DNA of 7,725 nucleotides, taken from the NCBI GenBank assembly GCA_027030565.1, contig JALVEU010000321.1, positions 1 through 7,725 of the forward strand. Direction: 5' to 3'. Positions 6,797-7,725 of the stretch are shown one piece after another. Under the pieces are notes generated by a model. That model worked only from the letters and a program-made list of their open reading frames with translations, was not told the origin of the DNA and ran no database searches. The stretch is from Gammaproteobacteria bacterium. Lineage in GTDB: Bacteria; Pseudomonadota; Gammaproteobacteria; JAJDOJ01. Each line of letters begins with the position of its first letter. Within the stretch, counting starts at the first letter, position 1. Made by a program: the position numbers and the translations under genes.

Positions 6797-7725
6797 GTCG
6801 GATGGCTCCTTGGCCGGGTCGGGCCGATGTGCGCAGCGGGCGCAGGCGCCGGCGGATGGCGCCGGCCTCGCGGTGTACCAAATGCAGCAGCTCGGCGATG
6901 CGTTCGATGCCTTGGGTATCCAGCTGCTCGCCGTTGGGAAACACCAGCACACGGCGCAGCAGGCGTTCCGTGTGCGGGAGGAGCAGGTGCGCGTGGGGAA
7001 ACAGGGAACGGTAGGGTTCCATGCGGTGCACACCGGGATAGAAGTAACGTCGAGCGAGGACGTTCTCCGCGCGCAGCAGCTCGAGCAGCTCGTCTCGCGC
7101 GAGCCCGAAACGCTCGGCGTCCACCTCCGCCACCACATAGTGATAGTTGGCCCGCTCACCCGGGGGCACGTCCAGGATCCGCAGCCCCGGCAGGCCGGTG
7201 AGTTCCCGGCGATAGGCCCGATGACGGCTGCGGTTGCCGGCGACGAAGGCGTCGAAGGATTCCAGCGACGTCAGGCCCATGGCCGCGGCCATCTCCGACA
7301 TCTTGCCGTTGGTGCCGATGTGGATCACCCGATCCTGGCCGGCGAAGCCGAAGTTCTGCATCAGGCGGACCTTCTCGGCCAGGGCGTCGTCGTTGGTGAG
7401 CACCGCACCGCCCTCGAAGGCGTTGAGCACCTTCGTGGCATGGAAGCTCAGCACCTCCGCGTCGCCGAATCCGCCCAGCATCCGTCCCCGGTAGCTGCAG
7501 CCGAAGGCATGGGCGGCATCGAAGACCAGGCGCAGCCCGTGGGCCCTGGCCACCGCCTGCAGTCCGTCCACGTCGCAGGCCCGACCCCAGAGGTGGACAC
7601 CGACGATACCGGTGGTGCGCGGGGTGACGAGCCGCTCCACCTGGCGCGGGTCCAGGGTCTGGGTGCGGGGGTCGATGTCGCAGAACACCGGCGTGATCCG
7701 CTGCCACTGCAGCGCGTGGGCGGTG
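6777..7725 (-). CDS. DegT/DnrJ/EryC1/StrS family PLP-dependent sugar aminotransferase (N terminus beyond window)
   Basis: This family transfers an amino group, usually from glutamate, to a keto-sugar nucleotide using pyridoxal phosphate. The window holds the last 315 residues. The fragment opens with TAHALQWQRITPVFCDIDP, the family's strand after the PLP phosphate-binding region. It carries FDAAHAFG, whose Asp (fragment residue 69) would contact the PLP ring nitrogen, and SFHATK, whose Lys (fragment residue 98, codon 7431-7433) is the expected Schiff-base lysine. HIGTNGKMSEMAAAMGL follows, a pattern seen in VioA-like enzymes making NDP-4-amino-4,6-dideoxy sugars. The C-terminal YFYPGVHRM and VLVFPNGEQL also fit. 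A GTG at 7688 is an internal Val, because the conserved sequence continues upstream of it. The stop (TAG, 6779-6777) overlaps the start of the glycosyltransferase gene. The likely role is supplying an amino sugar for the downstream transferase; family membership is firm, exact sugar and regiochemistry are not. Confidence 0.93.
   Translation of the reverse strand, partial: TAHALQWQRITPVFCDIDPRTQTLDPRQVERLVTPRTTGIVGVHLWGRACDVDGLQAVARAHGLRLVFDAAHAFGCSYRGRMLGGFGDAEVLSFHATKVLNAFEGGAVLTNDDALAEKVRLMQNFGFAGQDRVIHIGTNGKMSEMAAAMGLTSLESFDAFVAGNRSRHRAYRRELTGLPGLRILDVPPGERANYHYVVAEVDAERFGLARDELLELLRAENVLARRYFYPGVHRMEPYRSLFPHAHLLLPHTERLLRRVLVFPNGEQLDTQGIERIAELLHLVHREAGAIRRRLRPLRTSARPGQGAIRHVHAPH
6806..6811 (-). 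promoter_or_regulatory. Ribosome-binding site of the glycosyltransferase, inside the aminotransferase gene
   Basis: AAGGAG on the minus strand lies 9 nt before the ATG at 6796 and within the last codons of the aminotransferase gene. It decides the start: the open frame runs up to 7159, but the extra 121 residues are a Cys/Trp/Arg-rich out-of-frame reading of the aminotransferase and resemble no domain. Placing the site inside the upstream gene fits coupled translation. Confidence 0.8.

Noticed and set aside
6797..7159. 121-residue N-terminal extension of the glycosyltransferase
   Set aside because: It is the out-of-frame reading of the aminotransferase, rich in Cys, Trp and Arg, with no domain; the ATG at 6796 has a good ribosome-binding site.
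3710..7201. A 1163-codon open frame on the plus strand, antisense to the glycosyltransferase
   Set aside because: It lies opposite a gene with clear domain motifs. Its translation is low-complexity, rich in Gly, Arg, His, Gln and Pro with no recognisable motif, as expected for the antisense frame of a GC-rich gene.

Overview
This GC-rich window looks like a flagellar-filament and flagellin-modification locus of a gammaproteobacterium. The assignment rests on gene content and order, not on a species marker: no rRNA, tRNA or housekeeping gene is present. All five genes read on the minus strand, so the transcriptional order runs from the right edge to the left.

Layout in transcriptional order: (1) a DegT/DnrJ/EryC1/StrS-family PLP sugar aminotransferase, missing its N terminus at the right edge; (2) a 1388-residue multidomain glycosyltransferase that overlaps the aminotransferase by 20 nt; (3) a 252-nt intergenic stretch with a near-consensus flagellar sigma-28 (FliA) promoter, its -35 box lying inside a 22-bp near-palindrome; (4) fliC, a compact 277-residue flagellin; (5) tandem hairpins; (6) flaG, 135 residues; (7) fliD, the filament cap protein, GTG-started and truncated at the left edge after 322 residues.

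The order sugar aminotransferase - large glycosyltransferase - fliC - flaG - fliD recalls the flagellin glycosylation islands of Pseudomonas aeruginosa, where a VioA-like aminotransferase and a large glycosyltransferase lie next to fliC-flaG-fliD. The inferred model is that the aminotransferase helps make an NDP-amino sugar, the multi-active-site transferase builds or attaches a glycan to surface Ser/Thr of flagellin, and FliC is then exported and polymerised under the FliD cap, with FlaG influencing filament length. The glycosylation role comes from context and domain content and is not proven by the sequence.

The most distinctive items are the glycosyltransferase architecture (a methyltransferase-like N-terminal piece without the SAM-binding loop, three GT-A modules of which the middle one looks degenerate, and a C-terminal GT4-like module), the palindrome embedded in the fliC promoter, and the fliC-flaG double hairpin without a U-tract. 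I found no mobile element, CRISPR array or RNA gene. The many long open frames on the opposite strand are explained as coding shadows of the GC-rich genes.
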